Below are positions 10,046 to 19,089 of a stretch of DNA of 37,974 nt, one piece after another. The notes under the pieces were generated by a model. It was not told the origin of the DNA, ran no database searches, and saw nothing but the letters and a program-made list of their open reading frames with translations. Made by a program: the position numbers and the translations under genes. Position 1 is the first letter of the stretch; every line of letters begins with the position of its first letter. Source of the DNA: an uncultured Alteromonadaceae bacterium (lineage in GTDB: Bacteria > Pseudomonadota > Gammaproteobacteria > Pseudomonadales > Halieaceae); contig CAJYAI010000021.1 of assembly GCA_913064725.1 (NCBI GenBank), positions 1 to 37,974 on the forward strand. The letters are read 5' to 3'.

Positions 10046-10991
10046 ATGACCATTGTGCAGGCCAGCACTCGAGCCCATGGATGGCGTTTCTGATATCCAT
10101 TGTCAAGTTCACGGCCGTCACACGTTCTCCTTGTGCAATGTCGATGATAGAAATGGTCGAGGGCGAGGAGCCCGCGGCCACCAGGTGGTCATTTATCAGA
10201 CAAAGGCCTCGGCCAAATCCTTGCCTAGCAATCTTAGAGTCATCGATCCCCATAAATTCCAGTTCGCTCAATGGAAATGTCGGTACGGCGACGCTGCGTT
10301 GGTCCCCAGTGCGCATCACGTGACGCACAGTATTTGAGGCTGTGTCATTAAAGACAATGCCATCGCCAAAGGGCATTGCATTGTGGCAACCCTTTGGCAG
10401 GCTGCAGATTTCAGAAATAGACATGTCGGCGGCAACGGCCAGAAGTGCTTGAGTGTTGAGACCACTAAATGAGATTCCATCAGTGTCCACCCGAACCATA
10501 TTAATGTGGTACGAGTTAACAAAGGCTGGACCGCCCCGATTTCTGGGGTCGAATGTTTGCCCAACCCACTCTGATCCATTTTTCGATACGTACAGGCCCC
10601 AAATGAAATCCTTGATCGTTAAATCAAATGCCAAGAGAGAATCAAAACCGGTTGAAGTAAGAAACAATAAATTATCTTTTCGACTGATCTCATGGCAGTG
10701 TTTTAAGTAAGGGTTACGGAAGGAATCGATCAGTTCGAAGTCGGGCGAATAACAAAACAGCTCATCACTCGCGGCAATCCAGACGTTATTAGCCGTCAGT
10801 TCAATCCCTCGAAGCCCTCGATCCCAGCCTCGACCTGCGAAATCAATATCGCCCGAGTTCCAGTCAATTTTTTGCTCTACAGACTGGTTTTCAAAGTCGA
10901 TTAAATAAACGCCACCGTGACTTTGTCCTTTCTCAGAGCCCCTAATCACGGAAGTCGCTATGAGCTTTGGTATGTGAAGCCTATCGCTCAT
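10044..10991 (-). CDS. DUF4915/TIGR03032-like protein, function unknown
   Basis: A 315-residue protein with recurring beta-rich segments (for example GVYLIDFEN, ELFCYSPDFELIDSF, SLLAFDLTIKDFIWG), suggesting a propeller-like fold. I recognise the general pattern of the TIGR03032/DUF4915 family, whose members often neighbour TPR or sulfotransferase proteins, as here. No signal peptide, membrane segment or catalytic motif is obvious. Its ATG overlaps the stop of the TPR-sulfotransferase gene by 4 bases (ATGA), so the two are co-translated and probably act together, perhaps in sulfated polysaccharide or protein synthesis. The family call is from memory of sequence style and needs a profile search. 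Confidence 0.6.
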   Translation of the reverse strand: MSDRLHIPKLIATSVIRGSEKGQSHGGVYLIDFENQSVEQKIDWNSGDIDFAGRGWDRGLRGIELTANNVWIAASDELFCYSPDFELIDSFRNPYLKHCHEISRKDNLLFLTSTGFDSLLAFDLTIKDFIWGLYVSKNGSEWVGQTFDPRNRGGPAFVNSYHINMVRVDTDGISFSGLNTQALLAVAADMSISEICSLPKGCHNAMPFGDGIVFNDTASNTVRHVMRTGDQRSVAVPTFPLSELEFMGIDDSKIARQGFGRGLCLINDHLVAAGSSPSTISIIDIAQGERVTAVNLTMDIRNAIHGLECWPAQWS

Positions 10992-12976
10992 GATTGTGAA
11001 GACTCGGGGAAAACCGGGGCGAGAATATCTTTGAGTGGGTCGAGGTGTGACCCGTACCGCTTCCAGGTTTCAACCGAGCCTTTATAAATTGGCTGTCGCA
11101 CTTGCTCCGAACTTGCTGTCCGAACGGCGCGCTTCGTTTCGTGGAAATTAATACACGCCTCCTCAAACGGTAGCTGGCAAAACTCTAGGATTCGCCTTAC
11201 TTGAGTGTCAAGGTCATCGACTACATCCTCGTACTGAACCCTGAGCACTTCGCCAGGTAATACGTCGTCCCAGTGATCCATAACACGCAGGTACTCAAGA
11301 TAAAATTCGCCGAGCTCAAATAAATCGTAAGTGAACGTTTGACCCTTTGCGAAGTGCTGCTTAAAGCACCCGAAACAGCTATCCATGGGGTGGCGTCTGG
11401 CATCTATTATCTTGGCGTTGGGCAGTATCGTTTTTATGAATCCAACATAGGCAAAGTTGTTCGGCATTTTGTCGGTAAAGAAGGGCGCCGTTTTGCGGTG
11501 TCGCTGAACTTGTTTGAGGTACTGCTCTCCAAGACCTTTTAGCTCAGATTCGCTCAGATCATTCATACATTGAGGGAACACTTGCCCGGATCGAGGCTGC
11601 GTTAAATGCTGCGCTATCATTGATATATCAGGAAGCTCACTGGTTCCGTCAACCAAGGAATGACTGGCTAAAATCTGCTCCAGCAAGGTAGATCCGGAGC
11701 GCGGTAGGCCTACGATAAAAATAGGGTCGGGAGACAAGCACGTGCTCTTCTGTCCTCGTTGCTCACAGAAATTCACGGTGAACACGTTTCTCATTCGCTC
11801 ATGGGCGATTTCAGTTTGCACCGGATCGTAGGCTATGGTGTCTCGATGTAACTGATTGGCTAGATCGTAATGCTCAAACGCCCGATCGTAGTCCTTTGCA
11901 TCCTCATAGGCCTTGCCTAGCGCAAAAGCGAAATGAACTCTGCAGTCGGTCGGTAGTGTTTTGTTGGCGAGTCGAAGACTCATATCTTCAATATCGCCGC
12001 TGGTGAAGGTAAACGTCTTTAAATTGGCAAGGCTGTAATAGGTTTCTCCAAAATTCGGTCTTAACTCTATCGCCCGCCGGTAGGCTGCTATCCCACCAGA
12101 CTGATCTCCAAGCGTTTTAAGAACATGGCCTAGCCCGACATAAGCTCCGACTAATTCAGGATTGATCTCAACGGCTCTGCGATAGGCGATGACGGCGTCT
12201 TCCGTTTGTGCGGCCATAGCCAATGCCGCACCCGCAAAGTAATGCGTCATCGCATTGCCGGGTTGGAGTTCCTGAGCCCTTCTGAGAACCAACACAGCCT
12301 CTTCATATTCGTGTAGCTCTTTAAGGACGGTTCCAAGGTCGTGCCATGCGGCGATAAACCGCGGTGTGGTCGCAGTAATCTTCTCCAAGATGACTCTTGC
12401 GTCTTCGAAGCAGTTAGCATTAATCGCAAGACGTGCCAGCAGCAGCGCAGAGTTGACATCATTTGGGTTTGCCCTCACTAACTCCTGCGCGAGTTTCTCC
12501 GATTCACGAAAGCGACCCTCGACAAACAGTCGGGTCGCCTCCTCTAGTTTCCCTTGTCCGGGGGACATTTCGACAGCCTGAGCCCTTAATGCTTCTGCTT
12601 CCCCCATCATCCCTACGCTGAGATAGGCGCCACTGAGCTTGCTCAATAAAGCCGCATCTGGTGGTCTAAGCTCGAGTGCCCGCTTTAGGTGCGGAATTGC
12701 TTGCTGACCTTTATTTAGGTTCAACAGAGTAGTGCCCAAGTCTTCCTGTGCCTTGGCGTGTCCCGGAGCTGCTTTCACCGCCCGAGATAAAAGCACTTCC
12801 GCCTCTTCAAGCCCCCCTTGGTCCGCAAGAATGGATCCCAAGAGGACGACAAAATTGATATCTCCGGGGTCACGTTCTAGTGCGTCACGACACAATAATT
12901 CGGCCTCACCGTGCCGCCCAGATTTTAGGAGACTCAAAGCCTGTTCAAAAATTTTTCGAGGATGCTGATTGCTCAT
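10988..12976 (-). CDS. TPR-repeat sulfotransferase
   Basis: A 662-residue protein. The first 400 or so residues are tandem tetratricopeptide repeats (repeated A..LG..L...G....A...Y..A....P patterns, e.g. AYRRAVEINPELVGAYVGLG). The C-terminal third is a PAPS-dependent sulfotransferase. The 5'-phosphosulfate loop FIVGLPRSGSTLL lies near residues 419-431. DARRHPMDSCFGCF, about 100 residues further on, matches the 3'-phosphate binding region with its conserved Arg and Ser. Such TPR-sulfotransferase fusions are common in marine bacteria and are thought to sulfate sugars or tyrosines; the acceptor here is unknown. It is the first gene of a two-gene operon with the DUF4915-like gene, divergent from the MFS transporter. 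Confidence 0.9.
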   Translation of the reverse strand: MSNQHPRKIFEQALSLLKSGRHGEAELLCRDALERDPGDINFVVLLGSILADQGGLEEAEVLLSRAVKAAPGHAKAQEDLGTTLLNLNKGQQAIPHLKRALELRPPDAALLSKLSGAYLSVGMMGEAEALRAQAVEMSPGQGKLEEATRLFVEGRFRESEKLAQELVRANPNDVNSALLLARLAINANCFEDARVILEKITATTPRFIAAWHDLGTVLKELHEYEEAVLVLRRAQELQPGNAMTHYFAGAALAMAAQTEDAVIAYRRAVEINPELVGAYVGLGHVLKTLGDQSGGIAAYRRAIELRPNFGETYYSLANLKTFTFTSGDIEDMSLRLANKTLPTDCRVHFAFALGKAYEDAKDYDRAFEHYDLANQLHRDTIAYDPVQTEIAHERMRNVFTVNFCEQRGQKSTCLSPDPIFIVGLPRSGSTLLEQILASHSLVDGTSELPDISMIAQHLTQPRSGQVFPQCMNDLSESELKGLGEQYLKQVQRHRKTAPFFTDKMPNNFAYVGFIKTILPNAKIIDARRHPMDSCFGCFKQHFAKGQTFTYDLFELGEFYLEYLRVMDHWDDVLPGEVLRVQYEDVVDDLDTQVRRILEFCQLPFEEACINFHETKRAVRTASSEQVRQPIYKGSVETWKRYGSHLDPLKDILAPVFPESSQS

Positions 12977-13146
12977 GTTGTCTATTTTCGCCGACTACTT
13001 TGGGTCCGAGTGTACGATTTTTACGGCCGCGGTGCCGCATTTGATGCGACTGATCAGATGCCATCATTGCCTTCAGTCGGCCTGAGTGACACAGTGTCGA
13101 TGGTATGCGTGCGCTAAAAGATTGCTGCTAGTATGTGAGGTATTAC

Positions 13147-14307
13147 GTGAATACGTTTTCGATAATTTCGTCGTCATCCGACAATCCCTTCGATCGACGG
13201 GGGCCCTTCCTACTCAGCCTGTTCATGACCTTAGTGGGTTACAGCGTTTTAGTCGCCTTGCCTGCTATAAATAGCGCCTGGGTTGATCAACTTGGTTTCA
13301 CTGACGTGGAAGTCAATCGCGTTGCGTCAGCAGATCTGCTAGGCCTATTTCTCGGGGCAGTTGCAACGAGCGTTCTAATCCGAAGCTGGAGCCGGCAAAC
13401 CCTGACATATTTGGGCATAGTGCTGGCGATTTCCGCGAACGCGCTTTGCACACAATACGTGGACTACGAGACGACACTTGCACTGCGACTGCTCGCCGGA
13501 TTTGGCTCCGGATTTTATACTGCCGTCGCTGTCGCTGGATTGGGGGCGCATTCAAAGCCTAGAGAAGCATTTAACTGGATGCTCTTGGCTTTTGCCATCT
13601 CACAATTTCTTGAGTTACAACTTATTCCGCACCTGACCATGAACGGCATTTACATGTTTTTTATCGTAACCTATGTCGTAACGATCCCATTTGTGCGTCT
13701 CATACCCACTGTCGCTGTGACATCGGGTGAGCCGATTGAGGCCCAGCAAGATGCCAAGGGTCCAACTTCTTTGGCATGGATCGGTATTGTTGCCATCGTG
13801 ATTTCCTATATCAATATCGGCGCATACTGGGCCAACATAGATCTTGCGGCAGAGGCCGCGGGTTTGGATGGGGAGTGGTCCGCACAAGTTATTTCTTGGT
13901 CTGTATTGCTCTCCTTCTTCGGTTGTTTTGGCGCCATGTATGTTCTCAAGCGCTTCGACTATGAGCGCCCGCTATTGCTGACTTTTTTGTTGATGATTGC
14001 AGCGGTGGGCTTACTTGCGGTTAACTTTACTGCGGCGGTATTTGTGTTGAGCGTTGCTACGTTTAATTTCTTATGGATCTTCATTGATGTTTATCAGATG
14101 GGAGGGGTCTCAGTCGCGGATAGATCGGGAAGCGCCGCCGCGTTCATTCCGGGTGCGCAAGGTCTCGGACAAACTATAGGGCCATTTGCGGCATCTTTTA
14201 TGCTGGACTTTGGCTGGGGTTTCGAGGGAATTTTTGTACTGTGCGCACTATCAGCGGCTCTCGCATTTACGATCTACGGTGTTGTTTATCTTTCAAACCG
14301 AGAGTGA
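13147..14307 (+). CDS. MFS transporter
   Basis: A hydrophobic protein of about 386 residues with some twelve membrane segments. It has the major facilitator architecture: six segments, a short polar central loop around residues 190-215, then six more. The substrate is not identifiable. I prefer GTG 13147, which has GAGG at 13137-13140 six bases upstream; an in-frame GTG at 13135 has no visible ribosome binding site. The gene is divergent from the TPR-sulfotransferase and is followed after 200 bases by the hydroxylase-like gene on the same strand. Confidence 0.82.
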   Translation: MNTFSIISSSSDNPFDRRGPFLLSLFMTLVGYSVLVALPAINSAWVDQLGFTDVEVNRVASADLLGLFLGAVATSVLIRSWSRQTLTYLGIVLAISANALCTQYVDYETTLALRLLAGFGSGFYTAVAVAGLGAHSKPREAFNWMLLAFAISQFLELQLIPHLTMNGIYMFFIVTYVVTIPFVRLIPTVAVTSGEPIEAQQDAKGPTSLAWIGIVAIVISYINIGAYWANIDLAAEAAGLDGEWSAQVISWSVLLSFFGCFGAMYVLKRFDYERPLLLTFLLMIAAVGLLAVNFTAAVFVLSVATFNFLWIFIDVYQMGGVSVADRSGSAAAFIPGAQGLGQTIGPFAASFMLDFGWGFEGIFVLCALSAALAFTIYGVVYLSNRE

Positions 14308-14507
14308 CGCAAGGTCACAATATCCAGAGCAAATTAACTGATAACAACGCATTATCCTCAAACCACTGTTTCAAACTACTCCCTTAGGATCCGTTCAGCA
14401 TTTTGACGCTGTTCATGGCGGCGTTTGGTTGCTCAACGCCCGAGCGTGGCTTGATAACGACTGGGTATTTAGCCATCATCAAAAAGAGCCCATAACAAAA
14501 GACGACT

Positions 14508-15065
14508 ATGGATATTGGGGTATCACTAAAAGACCTTGGTGCTTACGATATCGAGCCACTCAAGCAAACGATATTGAGTCTGCCTGAGGATGCCTGGTGG
14601 GGTAATCAGTTCAGGCAACTTGAGTACGAGGTGCACCAGCACACGCAATCGATTGTTATGGTCTTCACTGATGGCCAAGGTTGGCCCAATATTGAGGTAT
14701 CAAAGGATATTGGTTGGGATCTACTCGCCGACACGGCCATACCGTTGATGCACCAGATTTTAGGTGAACACTACCCTCCGGGCGGCACTATTATCCGCGC
14801 AATGGCGGCACGTCTTGAAGCCGGAGGAATCATAAAGCCTCATCATGATAAGCACCCGTCTTTCCACGCCGGACATAGAATTCATATACCCATTTATACC
14901 AACCCTAGAGTTCGATTCATGATTGATGGAAGAGCTCAGAAAATGGCTATTGGACGGGTCTATGAAATTAATAACCAGAGGAAGCACAGCGTTATGAATA
15001 AGGGTGAAGAGGGGCGAATCAATTTTATTTTCGACTACATTCCTCCGGAAATCATATCGCGATAG
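14508..15065 (+). CDS. Aspartyl/asparaginyl beta-hydroxylase-like 2OG-Fe(II) oxygenase
   Basis: A 185-residue cytoplasmic protein with the complete facial triad of a 2-oxoglutarate Fe(II) oxygenase: H112-x-D114 in the segment IKPHHDKH, H160 in RKHSVMN, and R170 in GRINFIFDY as the 2-oxoglutarate anchor. Spacing and surrounding residues fit the aspartyl/asparaginyl beta-hydroxylase family. Small bacterial members often hydroxylate peptides or natural product precursors rather than EGF domains; the substrate here is unknown. The ribosome binding site is weak. The gene is convergent with the TetR gene. Confidence 0.82.
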   Translation: MDIGVSLKDLGAYDIEPLKQTILSLPEDAWWGNQFRQLEYEVHQHTQSIVMVFTDGQGWPNIEVSKDIGWDLLADTAIPLMHQILGEHYPPGGTIIRAMAARLEAGGIIKPHHDKHPSFHAGHRIHIPIYTNPRVRFMIDGRAQKMAIGRVYEINNQRKHSVMNKGEEGRINFIFDYIPPEIISR

Positions 15066-15071
15066 CGACAC

Positions 15072-15107
15072 GGCTTATCAAGGTAAGCCCGCGCGCGCTT
15101 TGTTTTT
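15072..15107. terminator. Possible terminator between convergent genes
   Basis: GGCTTA (15072-15077) and TAAGCC (15084-15089) form a perfect 6-base-pair stem. A second GC-rich stem built from AAGC and GCTT borders the T-rich run TTTGTTTTT at 15099-15107. It lies directly after the hydroxylase stop. The spacing between the first stem and the T run is longer than in classical terminators, so the call is tentative. Confidence 0.45.
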
Positions 15108-15115
15108 ACACGCCG

Positions 15116-15748
15116 TTATATGTGACGCGGAAACGCTCGATGTAAGAAGTTTCGAGCAATGGCTTTAGCTTGGCGTTTACTGATCTCGCGGGGCGTGACG
15201 AGGAGCGCTAGATGCAAGCCGTCAATGAGTGCGGAATAACCCATGGCGATTTCTGCGGGGTTCGCATCCTTATACTGCCCTTCTTCAATGATGTCTGTGA
15301 ACAGTGACTCAAGCGTAAGCGCGGCCATCCGATCGCTTGCCGAAACTATTTTCTGATAGACGGGTCTCGCGCCCGCTTCCCCATAGTAAGCAAACCAAAC
15401 CGCCATCTTTTGTCGCTGAGTCACGCCTCGGCCGAGTTGAAAAGCGAGTAGTGACGCTAAGCGATCAGCTAATCCTGCCGTCCGATGACCTTCCATGATA
15501 GCGATTTGTCCGCCGTGGTATTCCTCGGCAACTGAGCGCAAGGTTTCTTTAAGGAGATTGTCTTTCGTTTTAAAATGCAGGTTTGCAATCCCTAAGCTTA
15601 GTCCCGCCTCTTGGGTAACCATGTGCATGGTGATTGACCCTAAACCGTCGCGTGCGATGCAACGAATGGTCGCTTCAATCAGCTGTTGCCGCCGCTGCTC
15701 TTTTGGCAGAATTTGGCGCTTTTTCTTAGGCATGGTCGCTGTAGTCAA
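15116..15748 (-). CDS. TetR/BetI-like transcriptional repressor
   Basis: A 210-residue regulator. The basic N-terminus leads into a TetR helix-turn-helix (ATIRCIARDGLGSITMHMV, then EAGLSLGIANLHFKTKDNL), very much in the style of BetI, the repressor of choline/betaine genes. The C-terminal all-helical domain (about residues 75-200) would bind the inducer. The first codon is TTG 15748 with GGAAG upstream; ATG 15733 is an alternative five codons in. It is divergent from the FAD/GcvT/Rieske operon, and a 20-base near-palindrome at 15837-15856 lies between them. I infer that it represses that operon, and possibly itself, until a methylated amine or metabolite binds. Confidence 0.88.
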   Translation of the reverse strand: MTTATMPKKKRQILPKEQRRQQLIEATIRCIARDGLGSITMHMVTQEAGLSLGIANLHFKTKDNLLKETLRSVAEEYHGGQIAIMEGHRTAGLADRLASLLAFQLGRGVTQRQKMAVWFAYYGEAGARPVYQKIVSASDRMAALTLESLFTDIIEEGQYKDANPAEIAMGYSALIDGLHLALLVTPREISKRQAKAIARNFLHRAFPRHI

Positions 15749-15794
15749 AGGGCTGTCTTCCGAGTCAGAGGCCGTTGTAAGTGTCGATTATGTA

Positions 15795-15813
15795 ACGCTT
15801 CAAGCTTAAGCGT
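15795..15813. promoter_or_regulatory. Inverted repeat, possible second operator
   Basis: ACGCTT (15795-15800) and AAGCGT (15808-15813) are exact reverse complements separated by 7 bases that include the palindrome AAGCTT. It lies between the TetR start and the 15837-15856 palindrome. It could be a second regulator site or part of the repressor gene's own control region; only the symmetry is observed. Confidence 0.4.
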
Positions 15814-15836
15814 TGTAATTGATTTGCTCAATATGG

Positions 15837-15856
15837 GAATGAATGATCGTTCATTC
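15837..15856. promoter_or_regulatory. Putative TetR-family operator palindrome
   Basis: GAATGAATGATCGTTCATTC is symmetric at 18 of 20 positions around a central GATC. The GAATGAA/TTCATTC half-sites are of the type bound by many TetR-family repressors, where outward-facing half-sites regulate the divergent gene. It lies 108 bases upstream of the repressor start codon (15748-15733) and 64 bases upstream of the first operon gene, placing it over or near their promoters. Confidence 0.75.
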
Positions 15857-15920
15857 TGAGTAGACGTTTCCACCTTATCGTGGCACCATTTTGGTTGATA
15901 CCGAGTCGTCGGAGGCAACT

Positions 15921-17537
15921 GTGAATCAGTATGACGCTATCGTTATAGGGGCGGGCCATAATGGCCTTACCAACGGCGCCTATTTAGCTAAGGCTGGTCT
16001 GAAGGTGGCTGTGCTTGAGCGCAATCCCTACATTGGAGGTGCAACTGTCAGTCGCGAGCTTCACAAGGGCTGGTATTACTCAAATTGCTCTTACGTGTCT
16101 AGTCTGCTGCGACCCGAGATCACTCGAGATCTTGAGTTGCCGCGTCATGGACTTCAGGTAGTCCCCTTTGGCGGCGGCGCTACTTTTATGCGAAACGGCG
16201 ATCACTTTGGCAATTATGCAGATCACGATCGCCATTATCGCGAGATCGCCAGACATTCAAAGCGCGACGCAAACGCGTATGATCGATATTCCGCAGATAC
16301 AAGCTTACAAACGAAGCTGATTCGCCCTTACCTAATGCGCACTCCTCCAGATCCGACTTCACTGAAGCCGAGAGATCTTAGGGACTTACTTGAGTTTGCT
16401 CAGTCATTTATGGCGCTTGGTGAAGAGAAGTTGCTCGATACGATTAAGTTTTGGACGGCGAGTGTTGGCGATTATCTAAACGAATATTTCGAAACTGATG
16501 TTATCAAAGCGCATATGGCGGGAAGCGGTATTATTGGTACCGCATTGGGAGTCTATTCGCCCGGAACGGCCTACGTGCTCCTTCACCATTACATGGGTGA
16601 TGTTGATGGTAATGTCGGGGCGTGGGGCTTTGCTCGTGGTGGTATGGGCGCTATTGCAGAGGCACTTTCGAAAGCTTTTATGTCTTTCGGCGGCGAAATT
16701 ATTTGCGATGCCAATGTAGATAAGATCATTGTCAAAAACGGTAAGGCCGTCGGTGTTGCGCTCAAGGATGGCACTGAATATCGAGCGCCTATTGTGGTTT
16801 CCAATCTTGATCCCAAGCGCACGTTTTTGGACATCACGGATCCTAAGGATCTACCCACGGACGTGGTGCGGAAAGCAGAGAATTTTAAGATCAGAGGTTC
16901 GTCAGGGAAACTCAACATCGCACTTGATGGGTTGCCTGTCTTTAACGGCCTTGATCCGCGCAATCGGTTGATGGCGGGTGACCTTCACTTTAGTGATTCG
17001 CTGGAAAGACAGGAGCGGGCATACGATGACTGGAAGGCAGGAACTTGGTCTAAGGATCCTTACCTAGACATGATGATCCCCTCCCTGACCGACCCGACAA
17101 TGGCGCCACCCGGCAAACATATGATGTCGGTGTTTGTTCAGTATGCGCCGCCAAAGGTTGAGGGTAAGGACTGGACTGACGAGGATAAGGACGGTTTCGA
17201 AAAATCGGTCATCGACCAGATCTCGAATTACAGCCCTAACTTTAGAGATTTAATTCTTCACTGTGAGACCAGGACGCCCCGTGAGATCGAAGCCGAGGTC
17301 GGATTGACCGAGGGAAACATTTTCATGGGTGAACTGACGTTTGATCAGCTGCTATTTAATAGACCGTTTCCCGGATACGCACAGTACCGATCGCCTATCA
17401 AGGGAATGTATATGTGCAGTTCCGGAACGCACCCTGGTGGCGGTGTGATGGCAGCGCCTGGCGCAAACGCCGCACGTGAAATTCTTCGGGATCTCAAGCG
17501 ACCAAACACGGTGCCAGGAGGCTATGCAGATGACTGA
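15921..17537 (+). CDS. PYROXD2/phytoene-desaturase-like FAD oxidoreductase (A)
   Basis: A 538-residue flavoprotein of the COG1233 type. The N-terminal Rossmann motif GAGHNGL (about residues 10-16) ends its strand with an acidic residue (VAVLERN), as expected for FAD binding. The C-terminal FAD motif GTHPGGGVMAAPGANAA closes the fold, as in PYROXD2 and carotenoid desaturases. GTG 15921 is chosen because GGAGG lies at 15911-15915, 5 bases upstream; the open frame continues back to TTG 15891. No carotenoid genes are present, so desaturation of a carotenoid is unlikely. In this operon an amine or carbon-carbon oxidation is more plausible. The gene overlaps the next, paralogous gene by 8 bases. 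Confidence 0.86.
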   Translation: MNQYDAIVIGAGHNGLTNGAYLAKAGLKVAVLERNPYIGGATVSRELHKGWYYSNCSYVSSLLRPEITRDLELPRHGLQVVPFGGGATFMRNGDHFGNYADHDRHYREIARHSKRDANAYDRYSADTSLQTKLIRPYLMRTPPDPTSLKPRDLRDLLEFAQSFMALGEEKLLDTIKFWTASVGDYLNEYFETDVIKAHMAGSGIIGTALGVYSPGTAYVLLHHYMGDVDGNVGAWGFARGGMGAIAEALSKAFMSFGGEIICDANVDKIIVKNGKAVGVALKDGTEYRAPIVVSNLDPKRTFLDITDPKDLPTDVVRKAENFKIRGSSGKLNIALDGLPVFNGLDPRNRLMAGDLHFSDSLERQERAYDDWKAGTWSKDPYLDMMIPSLTDPTMAPPGKHMMSVFVQYAPPKVEGKDWTDEDKDGFEKSVIDQISNYSPNFRDLILHCETRTPREIEAEVGLTEGNIFMGELTFDQLLFNRPFPGYAQYRSPIKGMYMCSSGTHPGGGVMAAPGANAAREILRDLKRPNTVPGGYADD

Positions 17538-19089
17538 TTATGACGCGATAGTGGTTGGGGCAGGTCACAATGGTTTGATCTGTGCAGCCTACCTGGCAAA
17601 AGCTCAGCACAAGGTCTTGGTTGTAGATGGACGTTCTGTCCCCGGCGGATGTGCTAGTACGAGAGAGTTTGCGGACGGTTTCAGTGTGTCTGATTGCGCG
17701 CAATGGCTGTCGCAGCTGGATCGCAATGTGATGAGTGACTTAAAGCTTGCCGATATGGGACTTTCGCTTAGCGACGCAAAGGCAACCATTAGCCTTCAGG
17801 CGGACGCTGATCACCTGATTCTCGCTGATGGTACTGCCTCAGGTGCGGGAGTCGATGACGAGGATCTTGCGGCTTATCGTGGATTTCGGCACATGATGAC
17901 GCGGTTCGCGAACGTCTTAAAGACGCTCTATCAAGGTCGACCCCCCAAACTGGTTGAGAAAAATTGGACTGACCGGCTCACGCTTTTAAAGTTAGGTTTA
18001 GGTCTGAAAATGCTGGGTAAAAACCACATGCAGGACCTGATGCGTCTGGCTTTGATCAATATTTACGACGTAATGAATGAACACTTCAAGCATCCAGCAC
18101 TGAAAAGTGCCATAGCCATGGATGCCGTGACAGGCACTAATATGGGACCGCGATCTCCAAATACCGTGTATTCCTACTTACACCGTATTACCGGTGAGCA
18201 TCTAAGTGGTACTGGGACCACGCAGGTTATGGGTGGAATGGGAGTGTTAGGGGATGCGTTGGCCGAGTCGGCCAAGGCGGCTGGTGCAGAAATTAAGCTT
18301 GGTGTGGCGGTCAAGAGTATCGAAAAGACGGGTGATAAGGTATCCGGTGTCGAGCTTGAAGATGGATCTCATATCACCAGCAAAATTGTTATTTCGAGTG
18401 CCGATCCAACCACAACCTTTAAGACACTGCTGGGCTACCACCAGATGGAAGCGGGTATGGCAAAGCGCGCCGAGCTCTATCGAAACCGGAGTGGAACGGC
18501 CAAGATCCATCTTGCATTGAGGGCATTGCCTAGCTTCACAGGGCTGACCACGAAACAGCTCTCTCAGCGGCTCATTATTGTGCCGCCGATGGATGAGATG
18601 GAGAAGGCTCTAAATCCTATTAAGTATCGCGAAATTAGCGACCGTCACCTGTTTGACATCAGCGTTCCTACCATCGAAGACTCGAGTCTTGCACCGGAAG
18701 GACAACACGTATTGACCGCACTGGTGCATTACGTGCCGTTTGATCCGAAAGAAGGCTGGGATGAGGCGCGTGGACCCTTGCTTGAGCGTTTAATTGGGGA
18801 ACTAGAAGTTTATGCCCCTGGGTTGAGCTCACTGCTGATCGCCAGCGAACTTGTCACGCCAAGTGACTTTGAGCACTCCCATAAAGTAACGGGTGGTAAC
18901 TGGCACCACGGGGAACTGTCGATCGATCAAGCGCTCATGATGCGTCCTTTTCCGGGCTCGACACAATACGCCACTGCGGTCGACGGTCTCTTTCTCTGTG
19001 GAGCTGGAGCGCACCCCGGTGGGGGCTTGTTAGGTCTTCCAGGGCGCAATGCGGCCCGTGAAATTATTAAGCGAGGAGCTTTGGCATGA
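17530..19089 (+). CDS. PYROXD2/phytoene-desaturase-like FAD oxidoreductase (B)
   Basis: A 519-residue paralogue of the preceding gene with the same FAD signatures: YDAIVVGAGHNGL at the N-terminus and GAGAHPGGGLLGLPGRNAA near the C-terminus. The two proteins differ substantially in the middle, so this is an old tandem pair and not a recent duplication. They may form a heteromer or act on successive intermediates. ATG 17530 has AGGAGG at 17516-17521, 8 bases upstream, and overlaps the upstream stop by 8 bases. Its own stop overlaps the GcvT-like gene by 4 bases, indicating strict stoichiometric expression. The reaction is not known. Confidence 0.86.
   Translation: MTDYDAIVVGAGHNGLICAAYLAKAQHKVLVVDGRSVPGGCASTREFADGFSVSDCAQWLSQLDRNVMSDLKLADMGLSLSDAKATISLQADADHLILADGTASGAGVDDEDLAAYRGFRHMMTRFANVLKTLYQGRPPKLVEKNWTDRLTLLKLGLGLKMLGKNHMQDLMRLALINIYDVMNEHFKHPALKSAIAMDAVTGTNMGPRSPNTVYSYLHRITGEHLSGTGTTQVMGGMGVLGDALAESAKAAGAEIKLGVAVKSIEKTGDKVSGVELEDGSHITSKIVISSADPTTTFKTLLGYHQMEAGMAKRAELYRNRSGTAKIHLALRALPSFTGLTTKQLSQRLIIVPPMDEMEKALNPIKYREISDRHLFDISVPTIEDSSLAPEGQHVLTALVHYVPFDPKEGWDEARGPLLERLIGELEVYAPGLSSLLIASELVTPSDFEHSHKVTGGNWHHGELSIDQALMMRPFPGSTQYATAVDGLFLCGAGAHPGGGLLGLPGRNAAREIIKRGALA

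Noticed and set aside
14345-14587. Open frame of 80 codons with protein-like text (HFDAVHGGVWLLN) upstream of and overlapping the hydroxylase gene
   Set aside because: No ATG start or ribosome binding site, it overlaps a gene with an intact active site in another frame, and it matches no family I know; chance openness is plausible.
15921-19089. Carotenoid biosynthesis locus (CrtI-like pair, with the AttH/CrtC-like gene)
   Set aside because: No crtB, crtE or crtY genes; the FAD proteins look closer to PYROXD2, and the AttH-like gene belongs to an ABC operon 8 kb away.
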